Part shown: one piece after another, positions 40,903 through 47,539 of the stretch | Numbering within the stretch: the first letter of the stretch is position 1 | Layout: every line of letters begins with the position of its first letter | Assembly (NCBI GenBank): GCA_905214725.1 | Contig: CAJMNH010000004.1 | Location: forward strand, 148,351 to 212,350 | Length of the DNA stretch: 64,000 nucleotides | Origin: an uncultured bacterium | GTDB lineage: Bacteria > Bacteroidota > Bacteroidia > Bacteroidales > Rikenellaceae | Reading direction: 5' to 3' | Notes under the pieces: model-generated | Database searches by the model: none | What the model was told of the DNA's origin: nothing | What the model saw: only the letters and a program-made list of their open reading frames with translations | Position numbers and translations under genes: made by a program

Positions 40903-42687
40903 CTAACGGGCGCAAGGGAGATGGTAGTAAAAATTCTGGTCTATAATCGTTTTCAACAACTTGTCGCCCGAAGAGCCCGAATCGCCCGCAAAATCCATCA
41001 TCACGACGCCGGTACATCCCGGATGCGCGACAATATATTCGCAGGCCGCCGGATTCAGTTTCTTGGCATTCGATTCCGGCGTAGTCACGATGGCTGTGGC
41101 GAGACTCGTGAAGTTGAACAGCCAGTCGAACGACTCTTTGCCGCGCGCCTTATCCAGATAGGCGGTGATCGCACTCTTCTTGGCGTCGGTACCGGTCGTA
41201 AACCCACCGTATTTATCCTGAATAAAGAGCGTTGCGGAGGCCGAACCGTTGACGATCGACGAGGTCTGGTCCGTCACATCGTCCTGCCACGACGTTATCT
41301 TCCCCCCGACAAGCGACCCATTGTAGTCCGTCCGCGTGAGAATCAGTATTTTCCCCCGCATATCACCCATTGTCAGGTCGGGCCGGAAATCGATGAAACG
41401 GTCGCGATAGGCGCTCGAAGCGAGATAGTTCCCCATCGCGGACGCCCACGACGCGCCGTCGCCCTTTCCGCTTTGATACTGCATCTGCACGAAACAGGCC
41501 TCCGAAGGATTGGCGATCATGTAATCGACCATGGCTGCAATCGCCGCATCGAATGTCACGCCGGTCGAAGAACCGTGGTAAATCATCAGGTCGTCGGAAC
41601 CGGTAGGCCGCAGATCGAAGAACCGCACGCCAAGTTCGAGTTGCTGCCGCAACGTCTTGCTCTGACATTTCGACCAGATATCGAGCGTGGAAGTCGCAGC
41701 ATCGTGCGTACCCGGAATCGACAGAGCCGAAACATAAGCATCGTCGGGCAGATACGCCATCCATGACGCATAAAATTTCGTTCGGGCATTCTCATCCATT
41801 TTCGGCAAGACTCCCAGTGCAATCGCATAACGCTTACCGCCGGTGAGCGTCTTCGAACTGCTGCGGCCCGCAACGCCGTTCGAAGTCACCACGTCTACCC
41901 TGAGTCCGATGAAACTGCTCTGCGATACCACCACCGCGATCGCCCGACAGGTTTCGCCTGCGGCCAGTGTTACGCCCGGCGTACCGTCCGCCTGCAACAT
42001 CCGTACGGAAACGACATTCGACGCCTCCGTAATCTCGCCGAGACGGTTCGTCCGCAGATCGTACGTAAACTTTCCTGCCAGATTCTCGTTGGATTGCGTC
42101 GAGCGCACGACGATCTGCCGGACTTCGGTTGCCTCCGACGCCTCGAAGGTGATGTCGAGCAGCGTTACGACGGGCCGAAAACGCAATCTTACGGCATCGG
42201 CGCCCGGTTCGATTTGCTCTTCGGCAGCAGCCAGATAAAGCAAATCGGGATCGTATGCGCCGTCCCTGCACTCCTGCACGGACGGAAGCAGGGCTTTCAC
42301 CGTACCGTCGCCCGGAATTTCGAGGTCGGGGGCATCCGCCGGAGAAAAAGCATAGAAATCATGTAACCCCTCGCCCCACTGCTGCGAGCCGGAAGAGCCG
42401 AACGACGCCGAAACGGAAAATTCGTCGGCGCATGTCAGCGTATAACGGTTCACTGCGGGCATAGCCTTTGCACAACTTACGCGCACGGCGTCGCCGTCGC
42501 GCCAATAGACCGGCACCTTCCCGTCGGCGGGATCACCCAACGCAACACGCGTAGCATCGTACGTTCCCTCGAAACGGATCGGCTGTCCGGCATCGCCGGC
42601 AGCGTAGTCGCCGGCCGTATCGCGGGAACATCCCGCGCAAACCATTACCCAACCGAGAACGGAGGCTGCTATTATCAAATTTTTCAT
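40903..42687 (-). CDS. lipoprotein with fimbrillin-like N-terminus fused to a PI-specific phospholipase C domain
   Basis: 594 aa from the ATG at 42687 (MKNLIIAASVLGWVMVCAGC, lipobox Cys near residue 20). Residues about 35-300 look like a fimbrillin-type beta domain ('ATRVALG', 'VYWRDGDAVRV', 'LHDFYAFSP', 'RFRPVVTLLDITFE'). From about 315 a PI-PLC X-domain begins: 'ALSIPGTHDAATSTL' (first catalytic His, about 325), 'ELGVRFFDLRP', 'LMIYHGSSTG' (second His, about 370), and 'GKILILTRTDY'. PI-PLC cleaves the phosphoinositol head group from lipids or GPI anchors. A surface-exposed, fimbrillin-tethered form is inferred. It lies 1 nt after a 46-aa small gene. Confidence 0.85.
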   Translation of the reverse strand: MKNLIIAASVLGWVMVCAGCSRDTAGDYAAGDAGQPIRFEGTYDATRVALGDPADGKVPVYWRDGDAVRVSCAKAMPAVNRYTLTCADEFSVSASFGSSGSQQWGEGLHDFYAFSPADAPDLEIPGDGTVKALLPSVQECRDGAYDPDLLYLAAAEEQIEPGADAVRLRFRPVVTLLDITFEASEATEVRQIVVRSTQSNENLAGKFTYDLRTNRLGEITEASNVVSVRMLQADGTPGVTLAAGETCRAIAVVVSQSSFIGLRVDVVTSNGVAGRSSSKTLTGGKRYAIALGVLPKMDENARTKFYASWMAYLPDDAYVSALSIPGTHDAATSTLDIWSKCQSKTLRQQLELGVRFFDLRPTGSDDLMIYHGSSTGVTFDAAIAAMVDYMIANPSEACFVQMQYQSGKGDGASWASAMGNYLASSAYRDRFIDFRPDLTMGDMRGKILILTRTDYNGSLVGGKITSWQDDVTDQTSSIVNGSASATLFIQDKYGGFTTGTDAKKSAITAYLDKARGKESFDWLFNFTSLATAIVTTPESNAKKLNPAACEYIVAHPGCTGVVMMDFAGDSGSSGDKLLKTIIDQNFYYHLPCAR

Positions 42688-42688
42688 T

Positions 42689-42829
42689 TCAGTCCCATTC
42701 ATCTAAATTAGGCGTTCCGCCATCATCGAAACCATCGGAGTCCACACCATCTTCGGTAGCGGCGAACCCTCGTTCGACGGTTACCGGCACTTGCTCGATG
42801 CAAGGCGGAATATATCTATCGTACTTCAC
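42689..42829 (-). CDS. 46-aa acidic small protein (GFAA-type), second copy
   Basis: Too short for ordinary gene calling. From a GTG at 42829 it reads VKYDRYIPPCIEQV, then 'VTVERGFAATEDGVDSDG' and an acidic tail ending LDEWD. An in-frame stop lies about 27 nt upstream, so no ATG start is possible. The core 'ER-GFAAT' and acidic Gly/Asp tail match the 48-aa gene at 44547-44693, and both directly precede a fimbrillin-type lipoprotein gene. The stop is 1 nt before the phospholipase ATG, so the two are coupled. Function unknown; no signal peptide. Confidence 0.65.
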   Translation of the reverse strand: MKYDRYIPPCIEQVPVTVERGFAATEDGVDSDGFDDGGTPNLDEWD

Positions 42830-42841
42830 GTAATCACGTTT

Positions 42842-42882
42842 AAAAAGGAGCTAAGAGGCGCAGACGACGCCTCTTAGCTTCC
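42842..42882 (-). terminator. strong terminator between the fimbrillin gene and the second module
   Basis: GCTAAGAGGCG (minus strand 42878-42868) pairs with CGCCTCTTAGC (42860-42850) around a 7-nt loop and is followed by TCCTTTTT. It would stop most transcripts between the two lipoprotein modules. Confidence 0.85.
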
Positions 42883-42886
42883 GAAA

Positions 42887-44494
42887 TCAGTTTCCGTAAG
42901 CGAACGCAATATTCTTGATGTATACGATAGCCGAATCACCGGAAGGATTGTTCAACGTTCCCGGAAGAATAAATCCGACATAGGTATGATCGCTCTCGGG
43001 GAAACCATTCTCAAGTACGACGGTATAATGGTTCCATGTCGCTGCGGGGTACCCCGATGAAGGTACCGTCGACCGTGTATACGCAGCCGGAGAGACCACG
43101 ACCTGCTTGAGGGCGCTACGTCCGCCATCGCCGGTATTTGCATTCGTCGACGATATACCGCTCAATGTAATGCGATTTTCTGCGATCCAGATCGGAATAT
43201 TGTTGCTATCGTACGACATCAGACAGGCGGCATCGAACGATACGGCAACTTTCTGTCCTGCGGTATAGCCGGGCAACACATCCGACTTCGACATATAGAA
43301 CGCCGCCTGCCCATACTTTGTCAAGCCTGTATTGAAACCTTTTCGGTTGGAAGTATTGTCCAGAACAACCACCGCAGCCCCATCATCATCCGTTCTTACC
43401 AATGCATGGAATCCCACGCACGAACCTCTCTTTTCAAAACGAATACCGGCTCCGCCTCCATAATCGCCCGAGGGAGCGAACTCGCTCGCCAGATCGATCT
43501 CGACGGGAGCCGTCCACTCGTTGGTCAATTTCAGGTTGATCGCACGGAAACGCCCTGCGCCGAACGCAACATCCGTACCCGTCTTCACGACGATCGACTG
43601 CGAGATGACGCGCACTTCACCCGTATAGATATCCTTTCCGGTACCGGTCAGAGTGACCACGATCCGATCCGTCGTATTGTTGTTCGTATTCGCTTTCAGC
43701 GTAAAGGGCTTTACGACCACCAGCGCATACTGATCGTCACGCGCCTTGCCGTTCTCATCCACATACGAATCCTGCGGAGTCAACGGATTCGCCAGATTTA
43801 CGATCAGCTTGTTACTCGAAGCGGAAGCGATGGTTCCCGTACGATAGTTCACCTTCGTTACGCCGGTGACATTTTCGGGGAACAGAATCTCCATATTGGT
43901 GATCTTCAAATCATCGTATATCGGCTTATCGGCTTTTTTCACATAAAAACGCAGCGAAGAGAGCAAATGCGAGAAGGTCAGCTGGGGCCGCTGCACTTTG
44001 AGCGAAGGACCGTCGACCTCGGCGCGCATCAGATTGTAAATATCTTCGAAAGCATTTCCCTGCACATATCCGTCTTCCATCTGGGTACCGATCGTATAGG
44101 TCACTTCATCGCCGCTGATACCCGCCGTACCGGCATTCGGCCACGGGTACATCAGTACATAATGCTGCGGATCCTCGCCCATCGGCGAAAGATCATGTCC
44201 CGAAAGGGAGAAGCGGGTCGACTCACCGGCAGCCTCGGAGACGAACGGCGCGGGAACATTCGTATAGGTGTAATCGGGCGCCGAAGTCTGAGGCGCATAC
44301 CATGCAATCGTTTTATCGCCGACACTCCATGCGTATTTCAGGGTCGTATGGTCCAATTCCACACGCGACTCCTCGCCGATCGCATCGAAGGAGTAGACCT
44401 TCGACGAAGCCGCAACATCTTCGGTTGCATCCTGTTGGCAAGAGGTAAAACCGATGGCCGTAACAAGAAGAGCTAAAAATAACTTTTTCATCAT
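42887..44494 (-). CDS. fimbrillin-like surface lipoprotein
   Basis: 535 aa. Signal peptide with lipobox 'LLVTAIGFTSC' (Cys about 19). Residues about 30-330 show a fimbrillin-fold pattern ('YSFDAIGEESRVEL', 'YAWSVGDKTIAWY', 'YVLMYPWPNAG', 'LTFSHLLSSLRFYVK', 'GRFRAINLKLTNEW'). The last 190 residues form a further beta-rich region ('GSCVGFHALVRTDDDGAAVVVLDN...WNHYTVVLENGFP...IKNIAFAYGN'), like a carbohydrate-binding or jelly-roll module. So it may be a pilus tip, anchor or adhesin rather than a major shaft subunit. It follows the 48-aa small gene by 52 nt; upstream is a putative invertible promoter. Confidence 0.8.
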   Translation of the reverse strand: MMKKLFLALLVTAIGFTSCQQDATEDVAASSKVYSFDAIGEESRVELDHTTLKYAWSVGDKTIAWYAPQTSAPDYTYTNVPAPFVSEAAGESTRFSLSGHDLSPMGEDPQHYVLMYPWPNAGTAGISGDEVTYTIGTQMEDGYVQGNAFEDIYNLMRAEVDGPSLKVQRPQLTFSHLLSSLRFYVKKADKPIYDDLKITNMEILFPENVTGVTKVNYRTGTIASASSNKLIVNLANPLTPQDSYVDENGKARDDQYALVVVKPFTLKANTNNNTTDRIVVTLTGTGKDIYTGEVRVISQSIVVKTGTDVAFGAGRFRAINLKLTNEWTAPVEIDLASEFAPSGDYGGGAGIRFEKRGSCVGFHALVRTDDDGAAVVVLDNTSNRKGFNTGLTKYGQAAFYMSKSDVLPGYTAGQKVAVSFDAACLMSYDSNNIPIWIAENRITLSGISSTNANTGDGGRSALKQVVVSPAAYTRSTVPSSGYPAATWNHYTVVLENGFPESDHTYVGFILPGTLNNPSGDSAIVYIKNIAFAYGN

Positions 44495-44546
44495 CGTAAT
44501 TGTTTTTAAATTGATTTTTTCTTCGAAGATTCTTGAACAATACGCA

Positions 44547-44693
44547 TCAATACCCGTCGTTCAGCTCTCCGTCATCTCCGCCGGGAGTGATCGAGCCTTC
44601 ACCCGAAGCGGCGAATCCTGCCTCTATTTTCACGTCGAAGATCCGCACCTGAGGTGCCTCATAAGCGTTTTTTTGTATAAAAAGACGATTCAT
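44547..44693 (-). CDS. 48-aa acidic small protein (GFAA-type), first copy
   Basis: Starts at the ATG at 44693, reads MNRLFIQKNAYEAPQVRI, then 'VKIEAGFAASGEGS' and an acidic Gly/Asp tail ending LNDGY. No signal peptide or membrane helix. Short Bacteroidetes genes of this style (a Pro-Val region, then E-x-GFAAS, then a Gly/Asp-rich tail) are often found beside fimbrillin genes and have no known function. The match with the second copy at 42689-42829, in the same position relative to a lipoprotein gene, supports that it is real. First gene of the fimbrillin module. Confidence 0.7.
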   Translation of the reverse strand: MNRLFIQKNAYEAPQVRIFDVKIEAGFAASGEGSITPGGDDGELNDGY

Positions 44694-44715
44694 AATACGA
44701 TACATTTAGTTAAAT

Positions 44716-44732
44716 AAAATTTACATTATGTT
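44716..44732 (+). repeat. left arm of a perfect 17-bp inverted repeat
   Basis: AAAATTTACATTATGTT. Its exact reverse complement is at 44964-44980. The arm is 23 nt upstream of the first small gene and would be transcribed in its leader. Outside the 17 bp the two flanks do not match, so there is no target-site duplication. Confidence 0.9.
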
Positions 44733-44774
44733 CAGAATCGTCCTCTATTTAGTCTGATAGACAACTGTTTGAGT

Positions 44775-44791
44775 TACAATATAATATTGTA
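44775..44791. promoter_or_regulatory. palindrome inside the putative invertible segment
   Basis: TACAATAT-A-ATATTGTA, a perfect 8-1-8 dyad. It may be a regulator site, or part of the recombination machinery's recognition. Confidence 0.4.
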
Positions 44792-44887
44792 CAAACATTC
44801 GATGTTTCTGGAAGGCATATCATTAGGAAATTTGGACTTTTTTCAAAAAAACGCACAAAAAAAAGAACGTTTTTCGGAAATTATATC

Positions 44888-44895
44888 TATATTTG
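44888..44895 (+). promoter_or_regulatory. -7 box within the putative invertible segment
   Basis: TATATTTG on the plus strand matches TAnnTTTG; the -33 position is T-rich but not a clean TTTG. In this orientation it reads towards serS, which has its own -7 box at 45177-45184. Confidence 0.55.
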
Positions 44896-44963
44896 CAAAA
44901 TAGAAATTCTATTTGAGTGAACTTAAAGAGGTTACACGGGAAAATGAACATCCGACAAAATTA

Positions 44964-44980
44964 AACATAATGTAAATTTT
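44964..44980 (-). repeat. right arm of the perfect 17-bp inverted repeat
   Basis: AACATAATGTAAATTTT, the exact reverse complement of the arm at 44716-44732. The stretch 44981-45176 to its right contains no gene I can support. Confidence 0.9.
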
Positions 44981-45176
44981 TGTACGGGCATTCGGGCACG
45001 ATTCCACACGCAATCGATTAACCGCCAAAGAGTTTCATTATCGAAGATTTTACTCGCCTTTCCCGACATTTTCTCGTAACAATGCCGGTCGTCGGCCAAA
45101 TTTGCAGGAAAGCAAAATTCACCGACGATCTCACCTATTTATGCCGGTTTCCGCATCGTTTTTATCCAATATTTTA

Positions 45177-45184
45177 TACCTTTG
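45177..45184 (+). promoter_or_regulatory. -7 box for serS
   Basis: TACCTTTG, 30 nt upstream of the serS ATG. Confidence 0.65.
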
Positions 45185-45214
45185 CGACTTGGAAACGTTT
45201 AACGACAAATAACG

Positions 45215-46486
45215 ATGCTTACACTCAAACAACTCCGTGACGACAAGGAACTGGCAATCCGGCGTCTCGCCAAGAAAGGCGTGGATGCACGGCCCGTCAT
45301 CGACCGGATCGAACAACTCGACGACCGTCGCAAGGCAATCCAGCAAGAGTTGGATAACTGTCTCTCGGAACAGAACAAAGCCGCCAAAATGATCGGCGCG
45401 CTGATGGGGCAGGGCAAACGCGACGAAGCCGAAGCGAAAAAGGCCGAAGTGGCGGCCCTCAAAGAGAAATCGGTGAAACTTTCGGCCGAGATGAAAGAGA
45501 CGGCCGACGCCCTGCAAGCCGAGATCGTCCTGCTGCCCAACTTTCCCGCCGACATCGTGCCGGAAGGAACCTGCGCCGAGGACAATCTGGTGGTGAAACT
45601 CGTGGAAAGCTACACGCAACTGCCGGCAGACCCGCTGCCCCACTGGGAGTTGGCCAAGAAGTACGACATCATCGATTTCGATCTGGGCGTGAAGCTCACC
45701 GGAGCGGGATTCCCCGTCTACAAAGGCAAAGGCGCCCGTCTGCAACGCGCGCTGATCAATTACTTTCTCGATTACAATGCCCGCGCCGGCTATCAGGAAG
45801 TCGAACCGCCCGTGATGGTCAACGAGGCTTCGGGCTTCGGCACGGGTCAGTTGCCCGACAAGGAGGGCCAGATGTACCATGCTACGGTGGACAACTTCTA
45901 CCTCGTCCCCACCGCCGAAGTACCCGTGACGAATATTTTCCGCGATGTGATTCTCGACGAAAAGGATTTCCCCGTCAAACTGACCGCCTACACCCCCTGC
46001 TTCCGCCGCGAAGCCGGATCGTACGGCAAGGACGTGCGCGGTCTGAACCGCCTGCACCAGTTCGACAAGGTGGAGATCGTGCGGCTGTCGCTGCCCGAAA
46101 CCTCCTATGAAGCGCTCGACGACATGGTCGCCCACGTCGAGGGGCTGGTCAAATCGCTCGGCCTGCCCTATCGCATCCTGCGTCTGTGCGGCGGCGACAT
46201 GTCGTTCACCTCGGCGCTGACGTACGACTTCGAGGTCTATTCCGAAGCGCAGAAACGCTGGTTGGAGGTATCGTCCGTCTCGAACTTCGAATCGTTCCAA
46301 GCCAACCGTCTGAAACTCCGCTACCGCGACGCGAACAAGAAGACGCAGCTGGCGCACACGCTCAACGGCTCGTCGCTCGCGCTGCCGCGTATCGTCGCGG
46401 CGCTGCTGGAAAACAATCAGACGCCCGACGGCATCCGTATTCCCGAGGTATTGATCCCCTACACGGGGTTTGATATTATCAAATAA
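45215..46486 (+). CDS. serS: seryl-tRNA synthetase
   Basis: 423 aa, the normal length. N-terminal antiparallel coiled-coil arm that grips tRNA-Ser (residues about 25-105), then the class II catalytic core: motif 2 'FRREAGSYGKDVRGLNRLHQFDKVE' and motif 3 'NGSSLALPRIVAALLENNQT'. Serine-binding residues in 'PTAEVPVTN' are present. It charges tRNA-Ser in the cytoplasm. Monocistronic; 43 nt before a ferredoxin gene that has its own promoter. Confidence 0.98.
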   Translation: MLTLKQLRDDKELAIRRLAKKGVDARPVIDRIEQLDDRRKAIQQELDNCLSEQNKAAKMIGALMGQGKRDEAEAKKAEVAALKEKSVKLSAEMKETADALQAEIVLLPNFPADIVPEGTCAEDNLVVKLVESYTQLPADPLPHWELAKKYDIIDFDLGVKLTGAGFPVYKGKGARLQRALINYFLDYNARAGYQEVEPPVMVNEASGFGTGQLPDKEGQMYHATVDNFYLVPTAEVPVTNIFRDVILDEKDFPVKLTAYTPCFRREAGSYGKDVRGLNRLHQFDKVEIVRLSLPETSYEALDDMVAHVEGLVKSLGLPYRILRLCGGDMSFTSALTYDFEVYSEAQKRWLEVSSVSNFESFQANRLKLRYRDANKKTQLAHTLNGSSLALPRIVAALLENNQTPDGIRIPEVLIPYTGFDIIK

Positions 46487-46500
46487 AATTTCTATATTTG
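46469..46500 (+). promoter_or_regulatory. promoter of the ferredoxin gene
   Basis: TTTG at 46469-46472 (inside the serS 3' end) and TATATTTG at 46493-46500, 20 nt apart; 29 nt upstream of the ferredoxin ATG. Confidence 0.75.
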
Positions 46501-46529
46501 CGGACACTTAACACAAAATCGATAAGACA

Positions 46530-46697
46530 ATGGCTTACAAAATTACCGACGCATGCGTTGCATGCGGTACTTGTATCGGCGAATGCCCGGTCGAGGCGAT
46601 CTCTGCCGGAGATATCTATGTGATCGACGCTGATAAGTGCATCGACTGCGGAACCTGCGCAGGCGTTTGCCCCAGCGAGGCGATCATCCCGGAATAA
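46530..46697 (+). CDS. 2[4Fe-4S] ferredoxin
   Basis: 55 aa, MAYKITDACVACGTCIGECP. Two full CxxCxxCxxxCP cluster sites are present: residues about 9-19 ('CVACGTCIGECPVEAIS') and about 38-49 ('CIDCGTCAGVCPSEAII'). This is a clostridial-type bacterial ferredoxin, carrying electrons for pyruvate:ferredoxin oxidoreductase and related anaerobic enzymes in the cytoplasm. It has its own promoter and terminator, suggesting a strongly expressed single gene. Confidence 0.95.
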   Translation: MAYKITDACVACGTCIGECPVEAISAGDIYVIDADKCIDCGTCAGVCPSEAIIPE

Positions 46698-46712
46698 TTC
46701 GTCCTACGAAGA

Positions 46713-46756
46713 CGTGCGTCCTCCCGCAATCTTGCGGGAGGACGCACGCTTTTTAT
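46713..46756 (+). terminator. intrinsic terminator after the ferredoxin gene
   Basis: A 17-bp perfect stem (46713-46729 with 46732-46748) and then CTTTTTATT. Confidence 0.9.
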
Positions 46757-46787
46757 TCGTTCCGAATCGGAACGACAGAAGCGGAAA

Positions 46788-47366
46788 TTATAACACCCGC
46801 CCTTTGAACACACGCGAATCGTCCAACGGGATTAGCGTGCCGTTCAGCGTAATCCGATTGGAACTGAAGTTGGGATCGATCGAGACCGAAGCGCGATTAC
46901 CGCCCTTGGGCAATGTAATGTTCAGCGTCGCGGAGATGCCGCTTCCGAAAACATTCATGGAAAAGCGGGTATTCCCCCGCTTATCCGTTTCGATACGAAC
47001 ATTGGAAACCCTCCCCTCGACCGTAATGCCGCCGATCCCATTCGGCCCGCCGCCCATGAAAGGAGCGACCTGAACGGTCGCCATATCGCCGCAAAGCGTC
47101 ACGAAATTCGTGTCGGAAGAGACGAAGACCGATCTTCCGCGTTTGAGAATCAATTGATCGGCCTCCAACGCAAAGTCGTGACGTTCGAGACTTCGGAGCG
47201 CGTTTCGGTGGTCGATCGAATCCGCAATGGCCTGCTCGCGCTTCACGCGTTCGCGGTCGGCAGCCCTCGTTTGCTCGGTCTGCGTACGAACACGCCGTTC
47301 CTGTGGGCGTGCAGAGGCTGTGTAAACCGCCAGCAGACAGATCGTCAATAGAATCGATTGTTTCAT
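46788..47366 (-). CDS. DUF4251 periplasmic protein
   Basis: 192 aa from the ATG at 47366 (MKQSILLTICLLAVYTASA, signal peptide). After a charged helical stretch, the DUF4251 domain follows: 'FALEADQLILKRGRSVFVSSDTNFVTLCGDMATVQVAPF' and 'GITVEGRVSNVRIETDKRGNTRFSMNVFG' are typical. These Bacteroidetes-specific proteins are predicted to be periplasmic beta-sandwiches with no established role. Convergent with the ferredoxin gene. Confidence 0.85.
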   Translation of the reverse strand: MKQSILLTICLLAVYTASARPQERRVRTQTEQTRAADRERVKREQAIADSIDHRNALRSLERHDFALEADQLILKRGRSVFVSSDTNFVTLCGDMATVQVAPFMGGGPNGIGGITVEGRVSNVRIETDKRGNTRFSMNVFGSGISATLNITLPKGGNRASVSIDPNFSSNRITLNGTLIPLDDSRVFKGRVL

Positions 47367-47463
47367 TTTCGTGTTTTTCAGACGACACTGCAAAATATGT
47401 GCTCAAATCATTCATCCCCGAATGCGGCGACGGAACGGCGCACGAGTCCGTCCGAATACAAAA

Positions 47464-47490
47464 GTGACAGACCGTTGAACGGTCTGTCGC
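47464..47490 (-). terminator. intrinsic terminator after the M16 gene
   Basis: GACAGACCGTT and AACGGTCTGTC form an 11-bp perfect stem (47466-47476 and 47478-47488), followed on the minus strand by ACTTTTG. About 50 nt past the M16 stop. Confidence 0.75.
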
Positions 47491-47539
47491 TTTTATTGCA
47501 TCCCGACCGGCACAGGGTCGGACACAGTCGGATAGGGGT

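Larger units (their letters stand above)
44733..44963. promoter_or_regulatory. putative invertible promoter segment (231 bp)
   Basis: AT-rich segment between the two repeat arms, with no gene. A -7 box TATATTTG at 44888-44895 points to the right, away from the lipoproteins. If the segment were inverted it would map to about 44801-44808 on the minus strand and start a transcript about 100 nt before the small gene. No good minus-strand promoter is present in the current orientation. A 17-nt palindrome (44775-44791) also lies within it. Inversion is inferred, not shown. Confidence 0.55.
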
